64,000 nt of DNA. It comes from Chelatococcus caeni. Lineage in GTDB: Bacteria; Pseudomonadota; Alphaproteobacteria; Rhizobiales; Beijerinckiaceae. The notes under the pieces are model-generated. The model saw only the letters and a list, made by a program, of their open reading frames with translations. It was not told the DNA's origin and made no database searches. Below, piece after piece: positions 37,703-48,761 of the stretch. A program made the position numbers and the translations under genes. The DNA is taken from positions 1,426,001 to 1,490,000 of the forward strand of contig NZ_JACIEN010000001.1 in assembly GCF_014196925.1 (NCBI RefSeq), read 5' to 3'. Numbering within the stretch: the first letter of the stretch is position 1; each line of letters opens with the position of its first letter.

Positions 37703-38160
37703 GTCCCTCCCCCTCGTTCTTGTGATTGTACAAAATGATAGCTCCGACCACGCCAGGCGGAAACCCTGGACAGTGGGCACTTGCGCAGCAGGTCGATGGA
37801 GCCTCCCGAGCCGCGGCTGACGATTGAAGGACAATGCTCGGCCGAGACCGCTCTTTTCATGAATTCAGGCCGCCACACTCTCCGCTGACCTTGGAGCGCG
37901 CGAGCGCGCGCTGCGGTTACGGGCCCTGAATGGGTATCCTCGATACGCTGACTTCTCCCTGGTTTCGCCCTGAAGAACGGTTCGAGCGGACGGTTGCTGC
38001 CGTTCGCCTGGGACGGGCGTGACATGCGCTCCCCATCTCCCAAAGCAGCGACCTGCCATTCCGCCTCGCATCCATGGCGTGTCGCCCGTCCACTTCTCTG
38101 CTTTCGCTGTCGGCGGGGGTCCGATAGCCTCTCGTCGCCTTGACTACGAATGCACCGGCC
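37703..38160. other. Divergent intergenic region between aioX and the LtrA gene
   Basis: About 458 bases with no supported gene. Close to aioX there is an AT-rich patch with TTGTACAA (37726-37733) that may belong to its promoter. I saw no GG-N10-GC promoter here, so aioXSR is probably expressed independently of sigma54. Confidence 0.4.
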
Positions 38161-39429
38161 ATGAGCACCGCGACCCCCGTACCGGACAGCCTGCATCACC
38201 ATGCGCGGAGAATGGGCGGGCGCGACCCGCGCGAAGCGCATCGTGCGGCAACACCGCTCGAGCTGTTCTTCGACCTGACCTTCGTGACGAGCTTCTCCTT
38301 CGCGGCGTCCCGCTACGCTCACGCGCTGGCGGAAGGCCACTACGCCGTCGCCCTGATCGGCTTCGGCTTCGCGAGCTTCGCCATCTGCTGGGCCTGGGTG
38401 AATTTCTCGTGGTTCGCCTCGGCCTATGACACGGACGACTGGGTGTTCCGCGTCGCGACCATGGGGCAGATGATCGGAGTGCTCATTTTCGCGGTCGGAC
38501 TGCCGCCGATGTTCGCCTCCCTCGAGCACGGCGGATATCTCGACAATTCGGTCATGGTGCTCGGCTATGTGATCATGCGCGTTGCCCTGGTCTTCCAGTG
38601 GCTGCGCGCCGCCAGCCAGAATCCAGCGCGCCGGCGCGCCTGCCTGACCTATGCGGTCGCGATCTTGATCGCACAGGTCGGCTGGGTTTCGCTCAGCCTC
38701 TCGCATTTGACGCTCGGCCCGACCTTCGCCTTCGTCGTCGTTCTCGTCCTGATCGAGCTGGCGGGACCCGTCATCGCCGAGCGCAGGGACGGCGGTACGC
38801 CCTGGCACGCCCATCACATCGCGGAGCGTCACGGTCTGTTCGCCATCATCGCTCTCGGCGAGGGCGTCGTCGGCTCAGTCGCCGCGCTGTCGATGGTGGT
38901 CGAGGAGCACGGCTGGTCTCTGGATGCGGGACTGGCAGGCCTCGCCGGCACCGGGCTTACCTTCGCCATGTGGTGGGTCTATTTCATCCTGCCCTCGGCG
39001 CGAATCCTGCACACGCGACGCGACAAGGCCTTTGGCTGGGGCTACACGCAGATGGTGATCGTCACGTCGATCGTGGCGACGGGGGCCGGTCTTCATGTCG
39101 CGGCCAGCTTCATCAAGCACGAGGCTCACATCGGCCCGCTTGCGACCGTGCTCACCGTTGCGGTTCCGATCAGCGTATTCGTCGGTTCCATATACGCGCT
39201 CTACAGCTATCTCATGGGCAGGTTCGACCGCTTCCACACCTGGCTTCTGCTCGCGACCGCGGCGGTGGTGGCGCTCGCCGTCATTGCCCCGCCGTCCGGC
39301 GTCGATATGGCAGTCTGTCTCGTCATCCTGATGTTCGCGCCCGTCGTCACCGTCGTCGGCTATGAGTTGAGGGGCTATCGCCACCAGCTCGGCGCCTTGG
39401 CCCAGGAGGAGGTCAGGCCGGCGGAATAA
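38161..39429 (+). CDS. Low-temperature-requirement A (LtrA) family membrane protein
   Basis: A 422-residue protein with about ten to twelve hydrophobic segments. The LtrA signature is clear: TPLELFFDLTFV near residue 38, then WAWVNFSWFASAYD.DD, the HIAERHGLFAIIALGEGVVG motif near residue 215 and FAMWWVYF. LtrA was first linked to cold growth in Listeria, but its biochemical role is not known. A TTG at 38140 could add seven residues. It is divergent from aioX and has no evident partner. Confidence 0.88.
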   Translation: MSTATPVPDSLHHHARRMGGRDPREAHRAATPLELFFDLTFVTSFSFAASRYAHALAEGHYAVALIGFGFASFAICWAWVNFSWFASAYDTDDWVFRVATMGQMIGVLIFAVGLPPMFASLEHGGYLDNSVMVLGYVIMRVALVFQWLRAASQNPARRRACLTYAVAILIAQVGWVSLSLSHLTLGPTFAFVVVLVLIELAGPVIAERRDGGTPWHAHHIAERHGLFAIIALGEGVVGSVAALSMVVEEHGWSLDAGLAGLAGTGLTFAMWWVYFILPSARILHTRRDKAFGWGYTQMVIVTSIVATGAGLHVAASFIKHEAHIGPLATVLTVAVPISVFVGSIYALYSYLMGRFDRFHTWLLLATAAVVALAVIAPPSGVDMAVCLVILMFAPVVTVVGYELRGYRHQLGALAQEEVRPAE

Positions 39430-40906
<1,477 letters not shown>

Positions 40907-41024
40907 GCTGAACGGCGTTCTTGGTCGACGCCATCCAGCCATTCGGCGTGTAGGGCCTTCGTCTTAGCCCTGGCCTGATGATCGAGGCGGGACACTTCGA
41001 CCTGTTCAAGAATCGATCGCACGG

Positions 41025-42857
41025 TCAAAACGGCCAGATCAGTGGGACGAGAAAGACCGAGACGACGAAGAACCAGAGCATCAGCGGCAGGCCGAGCTTC
41101 CAGTAGTCGCTGAATGCGTAGCCGCCCGGGCCCATGACCATCAGGTTGGTCGGGGTGGCGATCGGGGTCAGGAACGCCGCTGCCGCCGCGACCGCCGTGC
41201 TCATCAGCACCGGCTGCGGTGAGATGCCCATGCCGGCCGCGGCTGCAACGCCGATCGGGATGACGATCAGCGCGGTCGCGGTGTTGCTGATCAACTGCCC
41301 CATGATGGCGGTCAGGATGAACAACCCGGCGAGCAGGGCCGTCGGGCCCGCGTCGCCGACCATGTAGACGAGGCGTTCGGCCATGAGCTGAGCGGCCCCG
41401 GTTTCGACCATCGCCGTGGAGAGCGGCATCATGGCGCCGACGAGGATGACGGTGGTCCAGCTGATCGCCCGATAAGCCTGCTCGACGCTCATGATCCCCG
41501 AAAGGACGATTGCGCCGGCTGCCAGCAGCCCGGCGATCGCCGGCGGCACGATCCCCGTGGCGAGCAGGATGACCATTGCGACGAGAATGGCGACCGCCTG
41601 CTTCGCGCCCGGCCCCATGGGCACCGCCTGGCGGCGGACGAGTTCGGGCGAGCTGACCACGAGGACATCCGGGTCGTCGAGGTGGATGTCGAGGGCCTTC
41701 CACGTCCCCTGCAGCAGCATGGTGTCGCCGGCCTGCAGCTCCACGCCGCCCGCATCCTTCGTCGAGCCCACTGCGGCGTCCGCACCGGCCCTCTGTACGG
41801 CAAGGACGATGAGATCGCCGCTCTCGGTCACCATGCCGGGAAAGACCGTCTCACCGATGAGGCCCGAGCGCGGGGGGATCACCACCTCCGCGAGGCCTGA
41901 TCGGGTGTTGAACAGCGTCTGCGCCCCCTCGCCGTCCTTCGCCTCCTCCCGGAAGGCGAGGTGCTTGTCGGCCGCGAAGGTCGCCGCCGCTTCCGCGTCA
42001 CCGCGCACCAGCAGGTAGTCGCCCTCGGCGAGCGTCGCCCGGCGCAGAGGCCCCACCGTTGCACCGTCCTGAACGGCGACGAGCTGCAGGCCCGGATAGG
42101 CCGACAGATCGACCGCTGCCGCCGCCTGTCCGACGAAGGGCGCCGTCGCGCGTACGCGCATCTGGTAGATGCCGCTGGCGAGCCCGTATTGCTCGACCAG
42201 CGTCTTGGCGTGGCGGCTGAAATCCGGCGGCATGGTCGCGCCGTTGCGCTCGGGCAGCAGTCTCTGGCCGAAGAAGATGATGATCGCCATCGTGCCGGCG
42301 AGCAGCGGTATGCCGGCGAGGGCAAACTCGAAGAAGCCGAACTCGCCGGCACCGGCATCGGCACTGGCCTCCGAAACGAGGACGTTCACCGGTGTGCCCG
42401 TCAGCGCCAGCATGGACCCGGCGTGGGCAGCGAAGACCAGCGGCATCAGGAGCTGGGAGGAGTACCGCTTCAGGCGAACCGCGATCACGACGACGACGGG
42501 GAGCAGCGCGGCAACGGCCCCGTTGACGCTGATGAGGGCGGTCAGCACTGCGACCAGGCTCATCATCAGGACGAAGAGGCGCGTCCTGCTCTCCTCCCCT
42601 GCCCCCTTGATGAGCAGTTGCCCGGCCCAGGCCGTGACGCCGGTCATCTCGAGCCCGGAGCTCACGACGAACAGGGAGGCGATGAAGATGACGGCGGGAT
42701 CGCCCATCCCCCCGAGTGCCTGCGGCAGTGTCAGGACGCCGGTCGCCCACAGCGCGAGCGCCGTCATCATGGAGACGATGACAACCGGGACCTTGTTCGA
42801 GACGAAGAGGACGACGGCCAGAGCGACGATCGCGCCGGTGTAAGCTATCGGGCTCAA
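41025..42857 (-). CDS. SLC13-family anion permease with RCK_C domains
   Basis: A 610-residue DASS/SLC13-type ion symporter. Two membrane halves (residues about 1-200 and 400-610, the second with ISNTATALIVIPI and PIATPTNLMVMGPGGY motifs) flank two cytoplasmic TrkA-C (RCK_C) domains with L.EGD.LLVRG and LQAGDTMLLQG motifs. Family members move sulfate, dicarboxylates or other anions. It starts with TTG, strongly supported by AGGAGGTGAA (42861-42870). It follows the M20 peptidase and AbgT genes as one cassette. A close paralogue lies at 60125-61918. Confidence 0.9.
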   Translation of the reverse strand: MSPIAYTGAIVALAVVLFVSNKVPVVIVSMMTALALWATGVLTLPQALGGMGDPAVIFIASLFVVSSGLEMTGVTAWAGQLLIKGAGEESRTRLFVLMMSLVAVLTALISVNGAVAALLPVVVVIAVRLKRYSSQLLMPLVFAAHAGSMLALTGTPVNVLVSEASADAGAGEFGFFEFALAGIPLLAGTMAIIIFFGQRLLPERNGATMPPDFSRHAKTLVEQYGLASGIYQMRVRATAPFVGQAAAAVDLSAYPGLQLVAVQDGATVGPLRRATLAEGDYLLVRGDAEAAATFAADKHLAFREEAKDGEGAQTLFNTRSGLAEVVIPPRSGLIGETVFPGMVTESGDLIVLAVQRAGADAAVGSTKDAGGVELQAGDTMLLQGTWKALDIHLDDPDVLVVSSPELVRRQAVPMGPGAKQAVAILVAMVILLATGIVPPAIAGLLAAGAIVLSGIMSVEQAYRAISWTTVILVGAMMPLSTAMVETGAAQLMAERLVYMVGDAGPTALLAGLFILTAIMGQLISNTATALIVIPIGVAAAAGMGISPQPVLMSTAVAAAAAFLTPIATPTNLMVMGPGGYAFSDYWKLGLPLMLWFFVVSVFLVPLIWPF

Positions 42858-42896
42858 GCGTTCACCTCCTCCCCGCTTGCCGTTCCGGCCGCAAGA

Positions 42897-44099
42897 TCAG
42901 TCCTCGAGCGTCGCCAGGAGCACGCCGAGGCGGCAGCCCTTCTCGTATTCGACGAGATTCACGTATTCCTTGAGGGTGTGTATCTCGGCCTGGCCGGCAC
43001 CGATGGTGATGGTCGGAATTCCATGCTTGTCGAGCCAGTTGGCGTCGAGCCCGCCGTTGGAGAACAGATAGGTCGGCTCGCTGCCGAGCAGTCTCAGCGC
43101 TCTGGCGGCACGCTCCACGACCGGGCTGTCCTTGGCGAGTTCGAAGGGCGGATAGGCCGGGGCGTGCGTGAAGCTGACCTCGGCGGTCTGTCCCTCGTGG
43201 TCCGTCACGGCCGCCGCAGCCTTGGCGAAGGCCTCCTTGTAGCCTTCGACGATCCGCGTCGCGAAGGCGGCTTCGGGGCTGCGCGCCTCGCCGCGGATAT
43301 AGGCAAAGTCCGTCACGACATTGGTCGCGTCGCCCGCCGGCTTGCCGTCGCGGCCGCCGAAGATGCCGACATTGCTCGTGCCGCTGCCGTCAGGCCTGAC
43401 CACCTTGCCGAACCAGCCGGCGCGGTGGGCCTCGGCGAGCGCGATCGCGCCGACCAGGGTCGCCGAGATGCCCTTGTCGGGCGCGACGCCGGCGTGGGAG
43501 GCGCGCCCCTTGATCTCGACCTCCCAGTTCTCCTGGCCGACGGCTCCGACGATCAGTTCGGATGCGAGCTGACCGTCGACGTTGATACACATCACCGGTC
43601 CGCCGAGGTCCGCCGGGTTGAGCTCGCGCGCGCCGTGCAGGCCGCTCTCCTCGCGCACGGTGAAGAGCAGCGTGATCGGCGGATGCGGAAGATTGTTCCG
43701 GATGAGCGTCTCGGCGAGCACGACAAGGAGGGCGACGCCCGTGCGCGCATCGCCGCCGAGCGCCGTCGTGCCATCCGAGACGATGCGGTCGCCCTCGCGC
43801 CGGGGCTTGGCGCCGGCGCACAGCGGCACCGTGTCGAGATGCGTCGAAAACAGCAGCCGCGGCCCGGGCCGCGTGCCGGCGAGGTCCACGATGAGATTGC
43901 CCGTCTGCGTCGGCAGCGGGATGCGCTTGTTCACGTCGTCGAAACGGATCGCGGAAGCGGGAACACCGATCTGCTTCAGCGCGTCACTGACGGCGGCGGC
44001 GATGGCCGCTTCCTGTCCTGTCACGCCTTCGACCGAGAGGAAGCGCATGAGGTGATCGATCGCGGCATCGACGTCGAGAGGGATGGAGGGGCTGCTCAT
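42897..44099 (-). CDS. M20-family metallopeptidase (peptidase T-like)
   Basis: A 400-residue zinc peptidase. Di-metal ligands are visible: His87 (FSTHLDTVP), Asp117 (GGDARTG), the Glu150-Glu151 pair (VREESG), Asp175 and a late His in EIHTLKEYV. The dimerisation domain is central. It sits between AbgT and SLC13 genes, recalling the abgABT arrangement in which an M20 hydrolase works on imported p-aminobenzoyl-glutamate, although this one looks closer to tripeptidase T. A GTG at 44108 is an alternative start. Confidence 0.9.
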   Translation of the reverse strand: MSSPSIPLDVDAAIDHLMRFLSVEGVTGQEAAIAAAVSDALKQIGVPASAIRFDDVNKRIPLPTQTGNLIVDLAGTRPGPRLLFSTHLDTVPLCAGAKPRREGDRIVSDGTTALGGDARTGVALLVVLAETLIRNNLPHPPITLLFTVREESGLHGARELNPADLGGPVMCINVDGQLASELIVGAVGQENWEVEIKGRASHAGVAPDKGISATLVGAIALAEAHRAGWFGKVVRPDGSGTSNVGIFGGRDGKPAGDATNVVTDFAYIRGEARSPEAAFATRIVEGYKEAFAKAAAAVTDHEGQTAEVSFTHAPAYPPFELAKDSPVVERAARALRLLGSEPTYLFSNGGLDANWLDKHGIPTITIGAGQAEIHTLKEYVNLVEYEKGCRLGVLLATLED

Positions 44100-44156
44100 G
44101 ATGTCCACCCGATCAGTTAGGTGTTGTCTCGTCGGGGGCTGCGGCGGTAGGGCCCG

Positions 44157-45707
44157 TCACAGGCCCCATGGCAGGCCGAGCATCTTCCAGACGGCGAAGA
44201 GCGCGGTCCACAGCACGAACATCCAGACGACGTAGGGAAGCATCAGCGAGACGATCGTGCCGACGCCCGCCGTTCGGTCGTATTTCTGGCCGAACCCGAC
44301 GATGAGGGCGAAATAGGCGTTGAGTGGCGTGATGGCGTTCATCGGCGAGTCACCGACGCGGTAGGCGGCCAGCACCGCCTCCGGCTCGACGCCGAGCTTC
44401 ATCAGGAGCGGCACGAAGACCGGCGCGAAGATCGCCCACTTGGCGATGGCGCCGGTGAGCAGCAGGTCGATGATGGCGACCACGACGATGAAGCCGATCA
44501 GCAGCGGCAGCGGCCCGATGTTGGCGGCCTGCAGGGCGCCCGAGAGGCTAAGCGCCATGACGGTGCCGATGTTGGTGTAGGTGAAGTAGGAAACGAACTG
44601 GCTCAGCACGAAGAACAGGAAGATCGTGCCGCCGAGGCTCTTGACCGACTTCTCGATGGCCGCGATCACCTCGGGCAGGGTACGCAGCGTGCCGGCACCG
44701 ATGCCGTAGGTCCAGCCGGAGACCAGGAACACCAGCATGATGAGGGCTATCAGCCCGTTCATGAACGGCGAGTTGCCGATCAACTCGCCGGTTTCCGGAT
44801 TGCGCAGCGGCGATCCCGAGGGGATCGTCAGCAGGCAGAAGACCGCGATCAGCCCGAGCAGGCCGAGGCCGGCAAACCGCAAGCCGCGCGATTCCTGTTC
44901 GCTGAGCATGGCGTTCTGGTCCGTCGTCGTGCCCTCGGCGGCCTTGGCGGGGTCGTAGGGCCCGAGACGCGGCGCGATGATCCGATCCGTGATGAAGGCG
45001 ATGAGGACCGTCAGGAAGAGCACGGAGGCGATCGAGAACCAGACGTTCGAGGCAAGGCCGATCGAGCGGTTGGGATCGACGAGACGCGCCGCGTCGTTCG
45101 TGAACTCGACGAGCACGGCGTCGAGCGGCTTGATCAGCATGTTGACGGTGAAGGCGCCAGCCACGGCGGCAAAGCCGAGGGCGAGCCCGGCGAGCGGATG
45201 CCGTCCGACGGCCAGATAGGCGATGCCGGCGAGCGGGATGAGGACGAGATAGCCGGCATCGGCGGCGATGCTGGCAAGAATGCCGACGAAGGACAGGATA
45301 TAGGTCAGCGCCCAGCGCGGCGAGACGATCACCAGCTTGTGGATCAGCGCCGTGACGAGCCCGGATTCCTCGGCGACGCCCGCGCCGATCATCGCCACGA
45401 TCATGAGCCCGACGGCCGTGAAGCCCATGAAATTCGGGATCAGCGACGTGTACATGAAACGGATACCGTCCACCGTCAGCAGGCTGCGGATTTCGGTGCG
45501 CGCGCTCTCGATCTCGTGCGTGTCGGGATTGATCCGCTCGAAGGCCACCGATGCCCCGAAGAGGCTGAGCAGCGCCGACAGCACGACCACGATGCCGATG
45601 AGGATCAGAAAGATGACGACCGGATGGGGCACCATGTTGCCCACCTTCTCGACGCCATCGAGAAACCGCTGCATCGTCGTTTTCGGTACGGCAGTTGCTG
45701 TGGACAT
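44157..45707 (-). CDS. AbgT-family transporter
   Basis: A 516-residue membrane protein with about 11 to 13 hydrophobic segments. The AbgT features are a first helix with NM.PHPV..F, the long P-I-P-like cytoplasmic region after TPRLG-type loops, and the SPMNAITPLNAYFAL segment near the end. AbgT proteins take up p-aminobenzoyl-glutamate or export sulfonamides. The ATG at 45707 has GGGGAGG upstream. It is the first gene of the AbgT-M20-SLC13 cassette, which suggests import and cleavage of an amide or peptide. Confidence 0.9.
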   Translation of the reverse strand: MSTATAVPKTTMQRFLDGVEKVGNMVPHPVVIFLILIGIVVVLSALLSLFGASVAFERINPDTHEIESARTEIRSLLTVDGIRFMYTSLIPNFMGFTAVGLMIVAMIGAGVAEESGLVTALIHKLVIVSPRWALTYILSFVGILASIAADAGYLVLIPLAGIAYLAVGRHPLAGLALGFAAVAGAFTVNMLIKPLDAVLVEFTNDAARLVDPNRSIGLASNVWFSIASVLFLTVLIAFITDRIIAPRLGPYDPAKAAEGTTTDQNAMLSEQESRGLRFAGLGLLGLIAVFCLLTIPSGSPLRNPETGELIGNSPFMNGLIALIMLVFLVSGWTYGIGAGTLRTLPEVIAAIEKSVKSLGGTIFLFFVLSQFVSYFTYTNIGTVMALSLSGALQAANIGPLPLLIGFIVVVAIIDLLLTGAIAKWAIFAPVFVPLLMKLGVEPEAVLAAYRVGDSPMNAITPLNAYFALIVGFGQKYDRTAGVGTIVSLMLPYVVWMFVLWTALFAVWKMLGLPWGL

Positions 45708-46080
45708 GCCATGCCTCCCCAGGAGCTGCGCGCTCGCGCGGAGCGGGCGGTCCAGTCATCTGACGGCCCGCACCTGGCATCGGCCCAACGTTCCCGGCAC
45801 AGGTCTCCGGCTCGGACCTTAATTGCTTGGGCGTGGAGGTCATCGGCAAGGAATCCCAAACTTTGGCCTCCTTGTCCCAAATTCCGGATACAAAAAGCCC
45901 GGCTTCCGGGGCCCGCTTGCTGCTGTCTGGGCGGGGCAATACTGTATATTCTTGAGCCTCCCACCTTCCCCACCATCCGGATGGAGAAACGCCAGCGATG
46001 CCAGTGCGCCGTTATGGGTCACCCTCCGCATCCGGATCCTCCCGCCGTTCCAGCGATGCGCAGCCGCATGCGGGTGCCGG
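45708..46080. other. Divergent intergenic region
   Basis: About 370 bases between the AbgT gene and the hydrolase. It must hold both promoters, but I found no convincing -35/-10 pair or operator. Confidence 0.35.
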
Positions 46081-47223
46081 TTGAGCGTGTGGTCAGGCTA
46101 CGCCTGGCGACTGGTGGCTGCCTGCCTCGCCCTCGGCGCCGCAGGCTGCGCGTCGAGGCAGGGGCTGCTGCAGCCGGTCGAGCCGGCCCCCGATACGGAT
46201 CGGGTGACCATCCTCGCGGCAACGACCCGCGCCCCTGATCCGGATGCCGGCATTCTGTTTTCCGGCGATCGCGGCGACGGCGTTTCGTTCAGCAGCATCG
46301 TCGTTTCCATCCCGCGCGCGCGGGAGGTCGGCACCCTCCAGCTGCCTCGCACCGTGCCGGGCAATCCGGCGACGGATTTCGTCGTCGTCTCGGCCGAGCC
46401 GGTGGCGAGATCGGAGCTCACCGGCTGGTTCAGGTCTGCCAGTGGGCATAAACGGCGCATCTTCGTCTTCGTGCACGGTTTCAACACGCCGTTCGACCGC
46501 GCCGTCTTCCGCTTTGCGCAGCTCGCCCATGATACGGACGCGGCGGCCGCACCGGTCCTGTTCTCATGGCCCTCGCGCGGCCGCCTGCTCGACTACCGGC
46601 GTGATTTCGACAACGCCACCTACTCGCGATCCGACCTCGCCTATCTGCTGAAGGCCGCGGCGAACAGCCCGTCGGTCGGCGAGATCGTCATCCTCGCCCA
46701 TTCCATGGGCGGCTGGCCGGCGGTCGAGGCCGTCAGGCAGCTCGCCCTCGAACGGGGCGGCGTTCCCCGCAAGATCAGCAATCTCGTCCTGGCCTCGCCC
46801 GATCTCGATATCGGCGTGTTCCGACGGCAGGTCGAGGATATGGGTCCCCGCCGCCCGCACATCACGCTGTTCGTCGCCCGGCACGACAGGGCGTTGCAAC
46901 TCTCCCGCTTCATCTCGCGCGGGGCGACGCGCCTCGGCGGGATCGACCCGGCCCGTGAGGATTATCAGCGGCAGCTGTCGGGACTGTCCGGCGTTACGGT
47001 GCTCGACCTGACCGCCATCAGGGCCGGGGACCGGGTCAATCACGATCTCTTCGCCGCCAGCCCCGATGCCGTCCGCCTGATCGGCGACAGGCTGCTTCAG
47101 GGCCAGGTGATCACCGATTCCGACGTTTCTCCCCCGCTCCTCGCGGCCGACGCCCTCGGCTCAGCCGCCGGCCTCATCGTCACCGCGCCGATCCGCGTGT
47201 TCGACATGGCGGCCTCGCGGTGA
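46081..47223 (+). CDS. Alpha/beta hydrolase lipoprotein (DUF900-like)
   Basis: About 380 residues. A lipoprotein signal ends LGAAGC at about residue 23, so it is probably membrane-anchored. The hydrolase core has the oxyanion region FVFVHGFNTPFD, the nucleophile elbow LAHSMGGW and a late D/H pair (D...HDLF). DUF900 hydrolases of this shape are common in alphaproteobacteria but lack a known substrate. The start is TTG at 46081 or GTG at 46087; the frame upstream is open without similarity. Confidence 0.75.
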   Translation: MSVWSGYAWRLVAACLALGAAGCASRQGLLQPVEPAPDTDRVTILAATTRAPDPDAGILFSGDRGDGVSFSSIVVSIPRAREVGTLQLPRTVPGNPATDFVVVSAEPVARSELTGWFRSASGHKRRIFVFVHGFNTPFDRAVFRFAQLAHDTDAAAAPVLFSWPSRGRLLDYRRDFDNATYSRSDLAYLLKAAANSPSVGEIVILAHSMGGWPAVEAVRQLALERGGVPRKISNLVLASPDLDIGVFRRQVEDMGPRRPHITLFVARHDRALQLSRFISRGATRLGGIDPAREDYQRQLSGLSGVTVLDLTAIRAGDRVNHDLFAASPDAVRLIGDRLLQGQVITDSDVSPPLLAADALGSAAGLIVTAPIRVFDMAASR

Positions 47224-47402
47224 GGGTTGACGCCGCGACGCCAGGAGGAGCAAAGTCATTCAGCGTGGTGAGAGCCCCACGCGGGGCCACTATCCGCCGA
47301 TTTCACTGGGCACACCCGCTATTTCCAGTCTCGACACAAGCCGCCGGATGCCAGCTAGGACACGAATACCCTGACGGGAACGACAGACAGCTGGAGAATT
47401 CC

Positions 47403-48470
47403 ATGCATGCGCGTTCGTCTGGCCACTCGGATACGGAAACCGGCTCCTTTTCTGTAGATTACTGGCCGGCAGAAGAATGGCATGCCAGCAGGCCCACCGG
47501 ATGGAATGCCGCCGGAAGCATCGGCCCTCTCCCGGCACGGGCGGTCACGAACCCCGCTACCGCAGAAAGTGTCTCCTGGAGGCTCGGAGACATCGTCTTC
47601 ACCCGTACCCTCTGCTCGGGAGCGCCGTTGCTGCTGAGGCGCCGCACCCCGGGATCCTTGGGCGATCACTGGCGTGTTACGTTTGCTCGCCCTCTTCGAC
47701 AGGACGGGTCTTTCCCGGTCGTCCCGCACGAGGCCAGGAGTGCCCGCCCCCGGTCTCCGCCCGGGGTGGGACCGATCAAGGACTGGGAGATTCTGACCCT
47801 CCATATTCCCCGGCGGTCGGACTGGGCTGACGAGGACGAGCAGTCACGGCGGCGCGAGGTGAATCCGCAGATGGCCGGCCTGCTCGCAGGTTTCATGGGC
47901 ACACTCTGCCGCCTGCTGCCGAACATGTCCGCCGAGCATGCGCATAGCCTCTCTGCGGCCACGCGCGCGCTGGTCGCGGCCTGCGTCACGCCTTGCCTCC
48001 TCCGCACGATCGGTGATCTTCCTCACGCATCCCGGCTGATCGACCGGGCACGGCTCCTCGTGCGCCAGAACATGGCCTGCCCCGAGTTCGGCCCGCGGCA
48101 CCTGGCGCGGCTGCTGGCGATGTCGCGGTCGAAGCTCTACCGCCTGTTCGAAAATCATGGCGGCGTCGGCCATTTCATCAACCGGGAACGCCTGCGCGAG
48201 GCGCACCGGCGGCTGAGCTCCCATCAGGACGTGGCCTCGATCCACGTCATCGGTAACGAGGTCGGCTTCCTCGACCACTCGACTTTCAGCCGGGCATTCC
48301 GGCGGGAATTCGGCTACAGCCCGACAGAGGCACGCCTGCGCAGCCAAGCCCAGCAGCCCTCCCCCACTGGCACGTTCCTGCCCGAAGGAACAATGAGGCT
48401 TGGGCCCGGGCCAATGCCGCCAGCCTCTTCGCGCCGTGATACCGCGGCAACTGGCGCAACGCAGGCTTAA
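47403..48470 (+). CDS. AraC-family transcriptional regulator
   Basis: A 355-residue protein with a poorly conserved N-terminal sensor part and a C-terminal AraC-type double helix-turn-helix (residues about 225-320: LARLLAMSRSKLYRLFENHGG and VGFLDHSTFSRAFRREFGYSP). A proline-rich tail follows. The ATG at 47403 is preceded by GGAGAA. It lies 291 bases upstream of the RND efflux run on the same strand and could regulate it, but this rests only on position. The ligand is unknown. Confidence 0.85.
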   Translation: MHARSSGHSDTETGSFSVDYWPAEEWHASRPTGWNAAGSIGPLPARAVTNPATAESVSWRLGDIVFTRTLCSGAPLLLRRRTPGSLGDHWRVTFARPLRQDGSFPVVPHEARSARPRSPPGVGPIKDWEILTLHIPRRSDWADEDEQSRRREVNPQMAGLLAGFMGTLCRLLPNMSAEHAHSLSAATRALVAACVTPCLLRTIGDLPHASRLIDRARLLVRQNMACPEFGPRHLARLLAMSRSKLYRLFENHGGVGHFINRERLREAHRRLSSHQDVASIHVIGNEVGFLDHSTFSRAFRREFGYSPTEARLRSQAQQPSPTGTFLPEGTMRLGPGPMPPASSRRDTAATGATQA

Positions 48471-48761
48471 GGGCTCGGCGGCACATTCCGACGGCGCGCC
48501 GTGGACGCCTCTTCTCCGCGGCTCGCAATGCGGCGTCCCTTGCCTACACGGGTTGCCTGTCCGCCTCCCTCGGCCCGAAAGGATCACGAAACCCGGCGCG
48601 GAATTTGGGATGACCGGCGCAAAAGTGGGATTCTGTGCTCATCCACGCTCCGGGGACTGTTGCTAGCCTCCCCCTGCCAACTGGGGAAAGCTGAACGGCT
48701 CGGGCCGTCCAGGATCTGATCGCGGCCCTTTGCGCCGCACGATCGCCGGAGGAACGACGCG
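48471..48761 (+). promoter_or_regulatory. Probable promoter region of the 13-kb gene run
   Basis: The 291 bases before the first adaptor gene end with a strong GGAGGAAC ribosome binding site (48749-48756). This is the only sizeable gap before the nine-gene run, so its main promoter should lie here. I could not pick out a clear -35/-10 pair. Confidence 0.4.
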
